Source: Paragonimus westermani (Eukaryota > Platyhelminthes > Trematoda > Plagiorchiida > Troglotrematidae). From it: DNA of 64,000 nucleotides. The position numbers were made by a program, and so were the translations under genes. Shown piece by piece: positions 27,801 through 41,820 of the stretch; the first letter of the stretch is position 1, and every line of letters begins with the position of its first letter. The notes under the pieces were generated by a model. The model had not been told where the DNA came from. It did not search any database and saw only the letters and a list, made by a program, of their open reading frames with translations. The stretch lies in assembly GCA_008508345.1 (NCBI GenBank), contig QNGE01000285.1, forward strand, positions 96,192 through 160,191, in the 5' to 3' direction.

Positions 27801-30800
27801 AGTCTTGAAGGAAAAACTTGTAACTAAATGGGTTGTAAAAAGGTTTAGTTTATTGCGGTTGAAGAGAAATTACGATACTTCTTATCCTAGAACACATGCT
27901 GAGAACCATTTTCGAAACGGACTACTGAAACATTTGAGAGTGTGAAAAACCGATTCTCTTGTGATAACCTGCCCCAAAATGTGGTGAACAAATTCACCTT
28001 AAAGGATTTGTTGCCAGGTAGACAGTTTGCTTTTTGAAACACTGAGTTCCCTTTATCCACTTCATCAGGACAGCAAGAAGACATACATTGCGAGATGCAA
28101 GCATTTCGTTTATTCTTTATCAGAATTTCTCACAACGATCAACGTTTGAACAACCCCTGACAAGGTACATGCGAACAGTCAGACAGATCAAATTCATGTC
28201 ACAATCGAACTATCATTTGATCAACCGCTCTTTTGCTTTCAGATGTGGATTGTAAGTTGAGAACTCGTGACTCGAAACTCAGAGGTGACATTCTGAGAAG
28301 ACAGAATAGATAGAGGGCAAATATTGTTAGACGATGAGACAAAATCCTAGAAAATCCAAACTGCAACGAGGAAAGAACCCGTCGAGCTATCAGATCGTTC
28401 GAAATAAAATGCACTCAGACTGTTCTGTGATATCACAGAGTAATTCCTAATTTTGATATTTTGGGGACCGCAAACAAATTTGTCAAAAGAAGTCCGCATT
28501 CAAGTGACTGAACGAATAAAACATATTAGTATAGCATTACGTTAATCGCGTTTCTGCTAAGTAGTTTAGCGTTTGGTTATCTAAAAATTGGTAACCAACA
28601 CACCAACACAGTTTGATTTACACAATTCGGGTGAAACCGCAGCAAAAATTGTAAGCTATTCTGTCAATTTTGCCGTTGAATCTTTATACAAATCAGGGAT
28701 GGAATTCAAGTGATAGATCTCGGCAGTTATCCTGGTAAATCTGTGATAGGGATATGAAGTGAACCGATGATTGTGATTGCTGGAAGCTTTTTGATTACGC
28801 AGTGGAAACATCCGAAACATTGTAGCCGATATCATGATATCTGAATCCCATGTGACCTAATTGTTGCATCATTAAACTCACTGTTCGTGAGGGGTCAGGT
28901 TTGGAAACAGTTGTTTTCGATGGCTCTCAGACATGTGCATTTACAGTGAATTCACTGGGCATATTCAAATCTGGAATGCAGTTATGCCCAATGATAATAA
29001 TTAGAAAAGCTGTGGTTGACTGTTTGACCGAGGGTTAGTGAGTTGGTTTTTGTATGAAACTTTCATTGACGGCAGAGCCGAGCGCAATGAGATTCTATAG
29101 ACTTCAGCTGTGCATCGGAAAGAAATCCGCCCGTGGCCAACCGTGCTTGGACCGTGGGGATATCATCCACCCAATAACCCCATTAACGGGTTGTCACATG
29201 CCGGTCATATGTTTCATGCAAACACAACACACAAATATACTCATATTTAGGCGATTAGACAATCATCCACAGATCCAATGACTACGATCAATTTGTGTTA
29301 GAAAACAGAATACTCAAGTTAGCTATTACGCCTGTTCTTGTGTTAACCGATTATTACAAAACTGCTCTTTGTCCACGGTGGTAACGCCACTTATTTATCT
29401 AATAAATAAAAATACCTGGTGAACCTATGTGCTTGTTTTTTCTTATCACTGTGTGGAAAGTCAACCCAAACAAACGTTTTATCCAGCGTTCTTGTGATTA
29501 ATTTAAGCGATTAGTCGGCGGGTAAATCACCCCGAAGTTCACAATGTAACCCATACTCAAGTGACACAGATATACAGCCTTCAAAAGATGTCTAACAATG
29601 AGTTGAAGACACTCATGCATGTGAACCTCAATTTTATGGTGAGTTGACGCGTAAAATATGTGGATATCGAGAACTTCCAGTTGAAGAAAACTGGAAGCAG
29701 TCAGACGTTTTAGCGACCGTATAAATAAAAATCTTTATATGAAAACTATTAATCAAGTTTTGGAGTTCATGGAAAGAATTTTCATCAAGATACGTTGTTA
29801 CCTGAATGATCACGTGTATGTAAGCTGCGAAGTTGCGAAAATCAAGCACTTCATAATCGATGAGTAAAAGAGCCAGAAAGCTGATTAAATGTATTACTTA
29901 GTCTGGCTTACTTATCCCAGACAGAGTTATTGTTGATACGAAGAGAGTATAAGGAAAGAAATGATCCTGAAGTTTGTGATCTTTGAAGCCAACAGCTTCG
30001 AAGTAATTTCACATGGAAACTACAAACAAACGGCTTGGGATACGGGAAACTGACGATAGGTTATAAAAAACTGTCCACAAAAGCCCTGCAAATTCACGGA
30101 AGCAAATTGCTAATTGAGTACAGAGGAAATTTCAAAACTTTTACATATGCGTGGGAAAATACACTCTGTTGGAGTGTTCTAACAGTAAAGAGCTTTTGGG
30201 GTCGCAAGACAAGATAATTTCATGAATGGAGCACTCCGTAAACATAAAAAATTGGAAAATTATAGGAGACTGGAAGACATATACCAACACTGCGGTGAGC
30301 ATTGGATGTACAAACGAAACGTTAACCAACAGACGAGACAGTGATATAGGACGACATTTATATCTTACGTTGCAATTACATGTGTTTCCAGAATTTTAAA
30401 TGTACGGCGCCATGAACACATTTGATTGGGATGCTGCCCAGATACATTCTGGTGATGGCAGTATGTTGGCACGCTGCATAATCAGTACTTTAGCTCTTAA
30501 AACAACTCTTACACGTATACTTTTTCGAGTTTATTTTCGAATGAACGATGGTCTAGACAACAATGTCCTGATACTACTTGTCAGTGGTTTAACAACTGTA
30601 ATAATTTAGGGACCCCCGGACGAAAAGTTCGGACTTTGGCCGGATGTAAGCCACGGTAAGAAACGGCACTCCCAGAACTTGAGGCTGTACAAAAGACTCC
30701 CAGAATTAATGAATTTTATACCAGTTGAACTCTGAAGTCCCTACGAGGGCGAAGAAGCCTTACACGCGTTTTGTGGGTAATACACTTTCAATGTTCAGTA

Positions 30801-30930
30801 GAGAGTGTGGGTGAACTCCAACGTGCACCGTTTGAGGGCTCTTGCGACAGTCATTTTATTGAACTGTTTCGTGAAATCCATTGGACACTGAAAGTTCGGT
30901 GGATGGCTGAGCCAAAATACTGAAATGTTG
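27801..30930. other. No recognisable gene
   Basis: No supported feature was found. The block from about 30600 to 30930 is somewhat more GC-rich and leads directly into the SINE-2 copy at 30935. It could be part of a longer repeat, but no second copy is visible in this window. Confidence 0.4.
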
Positions 30931-30934
30931 AACT

Positions 30935-31045
30935 ACTGATGTGGCCTGGTAGCTCAGCTGACGGGACGCTTGCTGCATTTGGGCAAACGGTCTTCATCGC
31001 TGGTTCAAATTCAGTCTTATGCCAGATTAGTAAAGTTGAGTCCTT
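30935..31045 (+). repeat. SINE-2 copy with tRNA-Ala-like head
   Basis: GGTAGCTCAGCTGACGGG (about 30948-30965) is close to the A-box arm of tRNA-Ala (consensus TAGCTCAGCTGG). CTGGTTCAAATTC (about 31000-31012) is a B box at the right distance. The anticodon region is altered and the arms do not pair fully, so I call it a SINE or tRNA pseudogene rather than a tRNA gene. Related heads with similar downstream sequence lie at 52.3, 56.0 and 56.3 kb. Confidence 0.6.
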
Positions 31046-32900
31046 TTCAGAAAACTGAAGTGACGTACATCGTAGTCGGTCAGTTACTGTGCAGGAGTGT
31101 CCCGATACATGGAACAGTTGAACTGTTTGAAATAAGACAAGACATTACATCTCATTTCACTGGTACTTTGAGAGCTACCTTATTGTTACCTACGGAAAAT
31201 AGAAAAGTTTGAAATTTCGAATCTCTTTCGATATAAAATAACTAAAACTGTCACGACTAGTCCACGTGAACCGATTTTGTCACACATTTTTCATTTGATA
31301 AAATAAATACGATTGGTGCAGTTCCGGAATTTGAGCGAATCTGTGCAAATCAATATTTCGTGTGTGTAGATGGATTTCAAAGAAAACATTGGCACAGTGG
31401 GGACAGATAAGTTTGTGGTAACTCTATACAATCAACTGAACGCTTAGCACCAATTCTTCATCACTACAACATACTGAGCCACTAGTGCAAATAGCATCTC
31501 AACGTGAACCTCTGCTGAACACCTGAAAATGGGCTGATACGTTTGATGATCAAATGCTGGAAAAGTTCCGGGGGCGTCTCTTCCTAATGCTCGACAGAAT
31601 GTTAATTGTCTAAGTTATCCTTATATTCTGGCTGTCTCATTGAAGCAGTTGGCACAGTCAAAGTTGCCAGCTGGGTAAGTGTGCATCATTGGACGTGTTC
31701 ATTGGTCCGGAGATGCGACTATCCGTGTGTACTTGCAAATACGTGTCCAGTATAAACGACAAGTGTCTTCCGATTACTCTGTCGAGCGAATTCCTGTATT
31801 TAGAATTTGATAAAAGTAAACCACTAATATTGGATAACCGTGGTTACAACAAAGAGTGTACTGACGACATATTAAGACTTAGTAAATTCAAATAAACAAC
31901 AGTGACCTAATGGAATCCTCATGATTGTGTTTACTTAAGCTTGGGGTTGCATGTAAATCTATGATCAAAAAATCTGTCACATAGCCTCATTAGAATAGCC
32001 GTTCAGATGACTCCCGTTTAATTCGACATCATTTGTAATTAAGTGGCTTTAAACCAGTCGTACAATAATGCACACCAGTGCATATTCTCCTCACACAATT
32101 AAGACGGATCCACGTATAAGCCAGTTTTGTTGGAAAACAATATCCAATCATCATTTTCGAACCTAGAGGCTATCCAAAGCGTTCAGACAAAGACGCTGTT
32201 AAACGCAGAAAATCGCTAAAGCAGGAAGGAAGAAGATCAATTTAAAACTGTTATTCTTATGATGATTATATCACTCAGCAGAGAACAAAAGTGTTTCTGA
32301 ATTCTTCCGAGCAAACTTCCGGCTTGGCAGGATTCCGTGAAGTCTCTCAAGGAGGAGAGCTATCCATGACTTTATTCGAAGCAAATAAAAGAGTTGGTGC
32401 TGTCCCACGCTCCACTTGAAAATTATCATGCGACTGAAAGTGTGGTCAAACTTTCAAGTTGAGGGAGCTCTAGCTGACGTGGCTGTATCATTGTAGAAGA
32501 GCAAAGTCATTGACTGATGCAAACAGCCGATGTCAACACTGACGACGCTGTATGTGCAGCATGTGCCATTGCAGTCCTTTCACATCAATGCAACCACAGA
32601 TTTGTATGTTTGCTAAAGAGGCTCCAACCAATCATAGACTGATTATGTAATCACAACAACAGTTGTTAGTACACCAGAAATCTCCTTGAAGTAAGAACTC
32701 CCTCTGAGTGCACTGATCAATGCTTACAACATTAGACGTCCGGTATAAAAAATAATGCAACAAGGTGGGCATCAAGGTTGAAAATTTATGCGACGAAAGT
32801 GCGGAAATGTGCGCTCCGACTAGTTTTGAACCAGTGGGAGAAACAGTGTGTCCAAATGCAGCTAATGATGTACCGCCAGAACCAAGAAATCTTGCGTGAA
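31046..32900. other. No recognisable gene or repeat
   Basis: Only short frames without motifs are present. Nothing supportable was seen on either strand. Confidence 0.5.
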
Positions 32901-32902
32901 CT

Positions 32903-33169
32903 TCACAGTCCGAATCGACCACTCAGTGATCTCACTGTCATATGGAGTTCACCAAACAACCTAACGTACTGACTGCCCCAACACGCTTTCTCAAACAGTT
33001 GACGCAGGAACCCACCAGTGCCATCGATAAGCGGTGAAACTGTACCACGGATAATTAGTTTGACAGTTTCGACGCTTCGAAAGATACTCAGCTGCAGAAA
33101 TCTGGGTTTTTGCTGGATCCAAACCAAAGGGGGATAAAGCATACTCACATGCAGCAAATACCTCACCAA
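32903..33169 (-). pseudogene. Possible PLE thumb-domain remnant (copy G)
   Basis: An 88-codon minus-strand frame contains QQKPRFLQLSIFR, then ETVKLIIRG, then VSPLIDGT. The spacing resembles the PLE thumb, compared with KKSVYISLPFKGD, then AETVTKKL, then SVAINKAF in copy A. The key LPFKGD block is degraded (QLSIFRS), and the expected GIY-YIG domain cannot be traced downstream. The match is only local and could be coincidental. If real, it is an older or different PLE family from the other copies in the window. Confidence 0.35.
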
Positions 33170-36100
33170 AAGAACATCGACCTCACAAAAGTAACTCAGA
33201 AATTTTAAGTTTGAGTTCAGTTATTCACTCAATCTTTTGTATCACATAGAATCCACCAAATGATCCAGAGTACTGATTGGCTTTTTTGGACGCTGTTTTG
33301 CAACCTCATGCGAAGTGATTGGCAGCTGAACTGTGTTGTTTACACTGCTTCCCACTCGAGTGGTTACCTCCTTGGTATGCAACACCACGGTTATTTTAAG
33401 TCATTCCAGATGCTACCGAGGTCCGGTCACTTTCAGTGTCGGAACATCATGTTCTTGTGAAACTGAGCATCAAGTTCTAATACAGAACACACCTGATATT
33501 TTCGTATTTTTTAGTCACTTCCAAGTTGACCTGACAAATCTTCTCATCCGTGGTGCTTGATATTGTGAGTCGTATTGATTTGCAAGCTGCTGACAGGCTT
33601 CGGATAGATATATGAAGACAGAAACACCCAAGCGTTGCCACTTTTATTAGCAACAATAAGTCGGTCTAGACTGAGAGCAAAAGAAGCGTTTCAACACCTA
33701 ACATTCTATTGTTTTAGTCGCCGTGACGTGAGTCGATGCTCCAAATATTCCCTAAGTGTATAAGTTCATGGATCCATAATCCGAACCACAGGATAAAATA
33801 CTTTGTACGGCAGTGTAGAAAATCTGTACACTAGCAAACGGAAGATAGATTCACAGCACTCAGTTAGCACAGTTTACATCTCTCATCCTTGACATTCATG
33901 TACGTCGAAAGCGGACACAATAAATTAATCTGAGCCTTGTGGGGAAAACCTCGCTGTATCACTTGGCTGTGTGGCTAAGCACGTACATTCTACTCTCCGC
34001 TTTGCTAGCGAGCTGAACATTAGCGGCCTATACGTTATTCCTTGATTTATCCAATTTCACGTGCGTCTATTACATTTGACTAGACAACATATCTCGACTA
34101 ATAATCATGGTTGAATATAGAATGGAAAATTCACTCACCGTTCTAAGAGCACCAGATGCCTTATAGGTAACTTTCTGGATAAAGCATTGCATTGTCATGT
34201 CGAGATAACTAGTGATCCACAAGTTTTCTTTTTCGTGGAAAATGTTTTAGTATTTGATGTTTGAAGACCAACTCACCGACACTGTGAACCAGAAAAATCA
34301 TTTCACTAACTTTAAGTGAACAGGCAGCTGATTACACACGGGATAAATGACGGTCATATTCAACTGTCCAAATAATCCACTGTAGGAAAATTCGTGACAT
34401 TTTCGGAACGCATACTGTCTAATGTCAGTAGGCGTACTCTCCCATCCAACCACCCTGGGCGAAACAATAATGCACCCGTTTGGTTCACACATTTAACTCG
34501 TATGCCTACCATTTACATCAGCGATAATCAGCTTGATTCAGTCTGAGTAAGATTATTCCGGACAGTTTACGGTGAGAAGCTTAACGCGACCCGAATGAGA
34601 ACAGTACCTTTCTACTTCAATTTCATGCGGGCTGACGAGTGCCTCAACCCTATGATACTTGTCCTCGTGAACTTTTTGATTGGTAATCGTTTAGTCAAGT
34701 TATAAATGTTTTTCTACCAGTCTGCTTCACCGTCGCCATCTTCCATGTAAAGTGAGCACATTCTGAATCCCTTTGATGTAACCGATTGGAACTTCGGAAA
34801 TTCAGTAAATCAGTTTCTTCGTTTTCCAACTAGAAACATCGATAGCTCACAATCACAGGTTGTTGTTTGAACTCGCGCACATCTTATGGTCCGCTGAGAT
34901 AACGGCAATAATGACCACTCATGGTTTCATTTGAGATATCAGCGTTCGATTTCACAGGAGTTGTCGTTCTCAGCCTTAAATTTATCTGGCTCAGTAATAA
35001 ACATTGTATATCGAGGATTCACTACTGCGGACAAACAGCAATTTGGATGGACTGGTTGTTGAGTGTATTGCAGAGATTATCGTGTTTGAAGTACAGCGTG
35101 CAGTACAGCAAGGGACGCACACACAGCGCATGCAGTCTTTCCACCTTGTAACTCTTACCAGGGCTACCTAATGAAGTGACCACGGATTGTCTCATTTACA
35201 GTCTCACTTTTTACTGCCATACACCTGGATCATATTTCTGCAATTTGAATTTATATTCTGAGCTTATTGTTGAGATGCACAGTCAACTCTGTGGTCAGAC
35301 AATAAAATCCCAAGTTTGGATAATACTAACCCGAAGGTTAGTAGGGACCAGTTACGGACATCATTATTTGAACTTGGTTGATACTCTACGCGTGGTAGGC
35401 CGCTTTTGATGTGTGATATATTGACGCAATTTGACTGGGCCTTCCAAAAATGTAGGTTCTGGTGGAATTTGAATAAAATTGCCAGTTATAACTTCCAACT
35501 CCACTTAATAACCACCCTGCCGACCGCTCAGAACACTGCTGACACTTTGGGAAGTTAAATGAAATGACCAGGGCACGAAGTTTACTGGGCTGTTTTTATC
35601 CAAACGTACACGCCAGCTCAACATGCTTAAATGATAGATTCTTGAGAATAAGCAGGAAAGAGAACAGTTGTGATTGAATTCACGTGTGTGTTGATTGTTC
35701 CAACAACTCGAACATTCGGGAGGATTTACATGAAAGTCTATGCGACATATTGTAACACATATTATGGAGGAAAGGAACGTCTTATTCAGCCGCTTGATCA
35801 ATATAATTTTGAAACTAGCAATTAAATTCACGCAATGGCGTTGTTAGTAAATCATTTATGCTGTCAGATGACCGGTTGATCTCAACTCCAGTTTAATGAC
35901 GCGTCTACAGCAAAGGATAGCACGGTTGTTTTCAAAGTCCCAGGTTTTTATCTGGTTTCATGGATGCTAGGTACTTCGGCCGCATGGTCAGATGCATATC
36001 TGAAATGGTCAGAATGCCACTTAGCCTGATTGAACAGTGAAACAGCCACTATTGTAGCTAACACTGTTAATCTGGACATCGTGAAGCTGTTCACTCTACT

Positions 36101-37170
36101 GAGGACAGTGAGGTGACAAATTTCGACAGTGATCGATGCCAAAGAACTTCTTCAGTGCCACTCACTTTTTAGTTTGCGGAACAGTCCAAAGGATTGAGAA
36201 CCATATAGAACAAACCACATTCATTAAATCGGGTAATATGTAATATCCATGTGGGTGATAGCCCATTTTAAAATACATAACGATCACTTGGTTTGAACGA
36301 ACTAAACTTTCAATAATAGTGGCAACGAAGATAACATGTCTGTTTACGTAGTGGGGACCTGACCATAGCTTGAAACATAGCATATTAGGTTGGAATTTCC
36401 TCTGTCTACTCATTTCACCAAAGAGATTTTATGAACTGGACTCCGTTAGAAAGTTTTTTCATTCCTTTTATTTTGAATTAAATTCCAGAAAACGGCATTC
36501 AGAAAAGCGGTAAAAACTGCAGTCCGTCCTTAACAAAAGTCTTGCCTGGTAACTAGTCTGGTTATGAATGAGACATCAACTGTGGTGCGCGTTCCCAGAA
36601 GGGGATCGTGTTGACGTATGTGGGTGCAACTGAGCAATTACTTATGACAGTTGGGCCGTAAGGAAAGCATTACTAATGTGGTAACTGTCGGCGGTGTTTT
36701 GGTAGGACATGGGCCAACATCCAACTTCCTGCCGCAGCAAGGCTATAAGTTACAGACCAGCTCTGGTAAGGTGAAGCTGAAGTCTGGTGTGACTCAATTA
36801 TCATATGCACGGACATCATGAAAATCCACAAAACTTTTTCCGGCAGTCACAGGGATTTCTATGATTTAGACCTGACGAAATGTACTGAGTGCACCGTCGT
36901 CAATTATAGTTAGGCGAGTAGTTACTCTGTCTGTTGCCGACGCTGTCTGACAGTCTGAGTGTAGCTCACAAGCTAGTTTGGCTAAGTGTCTACATTTGAT
37001 ATGTAAGTCGTGCCTGCTGTGCGGTGAATGCGGCCGTGGTCAGCACCAGTGTCTGATGAGAGTGTGACTTAACATTGAATTCCGTAGTGTCACGGTCCTT
37101 TTCTTTCAAAGTCAGTTTTGAACGTTAACACTATCTTCGTGTTTATGTGACATGTGAGATATATACGACA
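33170..37170. other. No recognisable gene or repeat
   Basis: Short frames only. The 108-codon minus frame at 35505-35831 has no known motif. The block at 36580-37060 is slightly more GC-rich than its surroundings but shows no element signature I recognise. Confidence 0.45.
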
Positions 37171-37271
37171 GGTGCCCGGTTGAGTACCAGGTATGAGTTA
37201 CATTGCAATGATGGCTACCTGAAGCTTATCAACTTGGCATCATGCAAATATTGTTTACGAATAAGGCCGAA
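37171..37271 (+). other. Weak sushi/CCP-like candidate exon
   Basis: Within a 70-codon frame (37147-37359), the segment STRYELHCNDGYLKLINLAS followed by Cys and, later, VSWSVTP resembles the second half of a complement control protein (sushi) module, with its Y-x-C-x-x-GY-x-L ... C ... W pattern. An acceptor-like ACGACAG lies just before 37171. A donor-like AAAGTGAGT lies near 37269. The expected final Cys and the first half of the module are missing, and no neighbouring exon was found. It is therefore only a suggestion and could be chance. Confidence 0.2.
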
Positions 37272-40200
37272 AGTGAGTTGGTCAGTAACACCAAAGAAAC
37301 TGTTTTCAATTGACGCCTGCGGGATCAGTTACCGTTTAAGAAGTGTTCACGAGTCCTAATAGTTTAACATTCTAAAATATCTTAAGAGTTTCGTCCAGCA
37401 AGCAACAGAAACACTAAGGGAGCTTTCAAAACAATCCTTGTCCAACAACCGTTTAACAAGCTGTAGGACATTGCCTTTGCTTTCGATGACCTCCTAGTCA
37501 CGACGGTACCATCAAAATGCAGCTGAACTCATTAAAAGAATTCTTAAATCAAACAGCTCCGTCAACTCACTGTTACTGCTTTAGATCAAGTATAATATCC
37601 CACTTGTTTGTCGCCGAACGCACGTCAACGATATCAGAATAATCTTCTCCGGGTAAAGACTAAAGCAACAACCGTAATGACAAAGAGCTGCCCAATTTAA
37701 ACTAATGAATCGACGCTCATAGGCTCATAAGTTTGTTGCTTTTAGTTTAAAGTCTGGGCCATTAGGTCCGTTAGGTCTGTTCTCGAATCCAGTCAGGCGC
37801 TTTATGCGGAGCGTAGTCATCAAGAAATCCATCCTTCGCTCGTCTGGCTATTCAGTAACAAACCATCGCCTTCAAATAAGCGAGGATTACAACGAAAGTG
37901 GTCATTCGTCGAAAATGGAGTGTACTACGGATAGTTTATTTTCTGGAACTCATTTAATGTTAACAATTTTCCTCCCGAATTCGACCCTTCGTATGTCATA
38001 TTATCACCGTTATTTCGCCGTTCACTGTCGCGATGAGCACATACAATTTGCATCCCCCAAAACCAAACTAAACAGATGTGTTGCCAGCGTAATGTATTTA
38101 GAACGCATTAATTCACCTTTACTGTTAACAATGGGTTAATGTGTACCTCATGCGACCCACGTGACCCATTGCAACTGCTCATTCCATTTCCGATCACTTG
38201 TTTTTGTTTTGACGACTAAATATGTTAATCTAAATGAATCCAAATATTGCTTCGTTTAGTTCGAAGCAGCTATTACCTAATAAATTGGTAAATGTTTATC
38301 TGAGATTCATTTTGCTCTTATTCCAGCCACTAACTTTCTGACCTATCATTTATTTAGTCAAGTTGAATGTTCAACACTGCAATGGCGGTCATGTCTGAGG
38401 CGGATTTGACGTTAATAGTCTGCTCATCAAAGCTTGACCGAACCGATATAAAACCTGCTTTTTCAGTGGAGCCCATACGACATTTTGAGGGTAACAGGAT
38501 AGTGGATTGATTGAAACAAAAAACTTAAATTGGTCATACAAACCATTGGTAACTTGCCTTTAATTCTCGGTAACTACTTTTGCGCATACCAGTGTTGGTT
38601 GTTCAAACTAAACATATCTTGACGTTCCACACTTGACCGACTTGGTGACCACTGGATGCAGTCATGGTATGAGATTTCTAGATTTAAAGCATGTTTTCAT
38701 AACTAAGCAAAACCATATGCATTTCCTGCCAGTTGTCTGGGTTTAGCCGAATTCCAGATTTCAGTTGTTGAATATCTCCATAAGTCAGGGCTTTGTCACA
38801 CTTTTTATCAGTGGTTCAAAGTGAGAAGTCCTATGCCATCTTGTTAGTTAACATTGAAGCAAAAAAATTCGAAAGTCGTCACAGTCAATATGATCCAATT
38901 GTGATTTACCAATTATCTGAAAGGCGTACACTTAACACATATTCGAGCATAACTGCAACCAACAACAGGATAAAACCTGCCGATCACTTGTTTGCTGGCA
39001 GATGCATCAAGTGACCAAACCTGTGGAGCAGAAAGCTAGTGGGTACCACAACAAAACGAGGTATGTCCGATTATTGTTTATAAAAACCAAGTTTTCTAAT
39101 GATCCATGGTTTACATTTGGTTGTTTTGGTGAACGCTGGAGGATAAACCAGAACATCACCAACCCAACGCCTTCCGCGTGGGAGCAGTGTGTGGAGGAAT
39201 ATCTAGCTTTAAATAACTTAACTAACAATGCTGTTTGAACAGTGTTGGATCAAAGCTTACCTCAAATGTGGCAAGCACCTCTGAAAACTTAGTCAAAATG
39301 AGTCAAGTTGCACAGTTGAGCCTAATCCACTTTCGTGTTACGTAGAAATATATTACATATTTAACTACTGGAGTTTTGAGACGTTAATCAGTTTAACTTG
39401 AATTCAAGATGAAACTGTTGAGTTGTATGGTACTACATTTAGTTGACACATCAACTGACAACCGTGCGGGCATGGGTTTTGACGGAAAAATGGATAACTT
39501 TACCGTAAAGTACTGAGGTGGCTGGCGTTTTTGCACCCCAGTGCAGGTTGGATAGTGGTATTAGAAACTGTCATTCCAAACAAATTTTGGCGGAACAAAA
39601 AATGAGTACAGTCAGTAAACAACGATGAGTATATACTGTTTACGCCCGGAAGAATTAGTCGTAAATCTATCCCTGGTATACACGAAGTGTCTTTGGAAAA
39701 TTGAAAGAAGGCCCCCGAATGATGTGCAAAATCTAAAATGTGCAACGGAAAATAAGATTTAATTCGCCTTGCTGATGAAGGTCAGAGTAGTTCATTCTTG
39801 TCATGCCTGCTACTTTACGTTTGAAATAGTCACTCGTAATGGGCCCTGACCACTGATCTTCCAAATGATTCGTAGCGCTTTACTTGAAAAGGTAGAATTA
39901 TTTACTAAAGAAGCGAATCACCTCACACATTAGTCTGGTGGCACGTTGGTAAGTTTGGCAAACATGTTAGCCGGTTTGCACGAAATGACACCATCGTCAG
40001 AGGCCGTTACATTGAAACCGGCGCTGAAAATGTACTTTCAGTAAACCCCAAAAAGATCCACCCAAAAGCGCAACATGTTGGTTTCACGGCTGATTAGCGC
40101 AAGAGACGACTGTCGTTACTTCAACAAGGCCTTTCCCATAGAACATTCCGATACATTTTCAGACATAATCCAAAGCTCGCTATTACTAAGTGGCAGCGAC

Positions 40201-41820
40201 GGTTTAAGAACTATGGGATTATTTTTTAGTTCTTAAGGCGAAAGAAAAAATTCAGCTATCCAGCCATAAGTTGGTCACAAGATTAGTCACTTTTAAAATT
40301 GCGATAAATTTTTATCCATAGTGCTGATCAGATGGAATTCGTGCCACCAAAATTGGCAGACGTTATGGGAATGAATGGTGATATATATCAGATTATTGTC
40401 AGAACGCGTCCCACACTCTCGTGAATTATGAGGCATAACACATTTTTTACACAAGTAGTTTCAAAATAATTTCGAACTATATAAGTAGGCCTCAGGAAGA
40501 GTGGACATTTCATCATAAATGCTGAACATGTTCCTGCAGTTAAATTAAAGAAAGCGAATTTATCGATCTCCGCTAGAAAGAGCCTTTGATGCCGAGCATA
40601 TGCAGCCATTTCAACAGTCCGTAGTGCAGTTAACTATCGTTCTCACTTCTCAAAACACTATGTCATAGGTGCACGAATCATGCTGTGAGATGCATCTAAG
40701 TCGGGTAACAAATGTTTTGTTGAGCGATCTATAACGGTTCCTTCTCGGTGTAAGACGGACTATTGACTCATCAATAGCATCTTCATGCTATATATGCCGT
40801 TCAGGGTTAAATGAGTACTAATTGTGGAGCAAGGCTGAAATTTTCATAGGCAGATCACTCTGTAATTAGCCAATCCACAAAAACTGTTTGATAACGGTGC
40901 AACTACGATGACCGTTGGCAATATTACTGAATGACCATACGGGCCGTTTGGATAATCCAGTCTTGGCAATTTGAATGCTGAAAAATGTGGTCGTTTCCAA
41001 AGTAAATTCAATGGTTGTGTAGCAAATTCCCTGTACGAACTTTTCAAGCTCTGGCACAGTATCATGTTTTCTTCAAAGCCAATGTACCTATTCAGCAAGT
41101 TTTAATACCACTGAGATCCCGATATTTCACATTTATATCTTTTTGCAGTTAACAGACCAGACAAACTGAAAACACTACGTTCTCTTGATTTAGTTCACCA
41201 ATAATGGTGGAGAACGTGTATCGCGAGATGTAAACATTTCTTTTAACCTAGTCAGATATGAACACAAAAAACTAGCATACACAGGACGTGAGGATTACAG
41301 CAAAAATAGAAACGATCAACGATTGGAGTTTACATTAAAGGTAGACTACCGTTAGTCTCAGGATGGACAAACTGCATGAGTCGACAATCCATACATATAC
41401 GAGACCGGGTGACGAGTAATCAATAATATCATCTGAGAGAATGCAAGCAAGTTAGGATTCTGTTTGAACAATAACAGATGAAGCGAGTTGGCGGAGGTCA
41501 TTAAAGTGACCCGTTTCCATGATGTGCTTTAAAATGAATGGGGTGGGATTTCGGCTCACTTATTTTGTTGTCATTGTCCGTGGCGTTATCGCGTGCAACA
41601 AGCATTCAGGCATATCTCCAACCATTCGCTATCGTGCGGACTGGTCTGTTCCGCCAGTAAAAGCGTCACCAATAAGTGAACCAATAGGTAACGTGCGACA
41701 AAACATTTCGGTAGTTCGTGATTTTAAGCAAGCTGAGCGACATCCCTAGTTGTGATTGGCGATCGCAATTCATGCGTAGGATATGTATGGGTTAGAGCAG
41801 GTTGTACGTTTCGACTTACC
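37272..41820. other. No recognisable gene or repeat
   Basis: Short unassignable frames only, the longest being 111 codons at 37804-38139 (+). A tRNA-like CTCGAATCC near 37785 lacks a convincing A box and was not called. Confidence 0.45.

Noticed and set aside
28030..28090. CCTGATGAAG on the minus strand as a further PLE ribozyme-like tail
   Set aside because: Only the CTGATGA box matches; the following GAAA and the tail motifs TTGTTTGC and TTTCTTCTC are absent.
30941..31020. Functional tRNA-Ala gene
   Set aside because: A and B boxes are present, but the anticodon and acceptor arms do not pair and related heads recur with shared downstream sequence.
32940..33290. Tandem duplication (CACCAAACAACC...TACTGACTG against CACCAAATGATC...TACTGATTG)
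   Set aside because: The match is about 30 bases at low identity with no extension; likely chance.
37720..37800. tRNA-like element around CTCGAATCC
   Set aside because: The B-box-like stretch is present, but there is no convincing A box at the right distance and no second copy.
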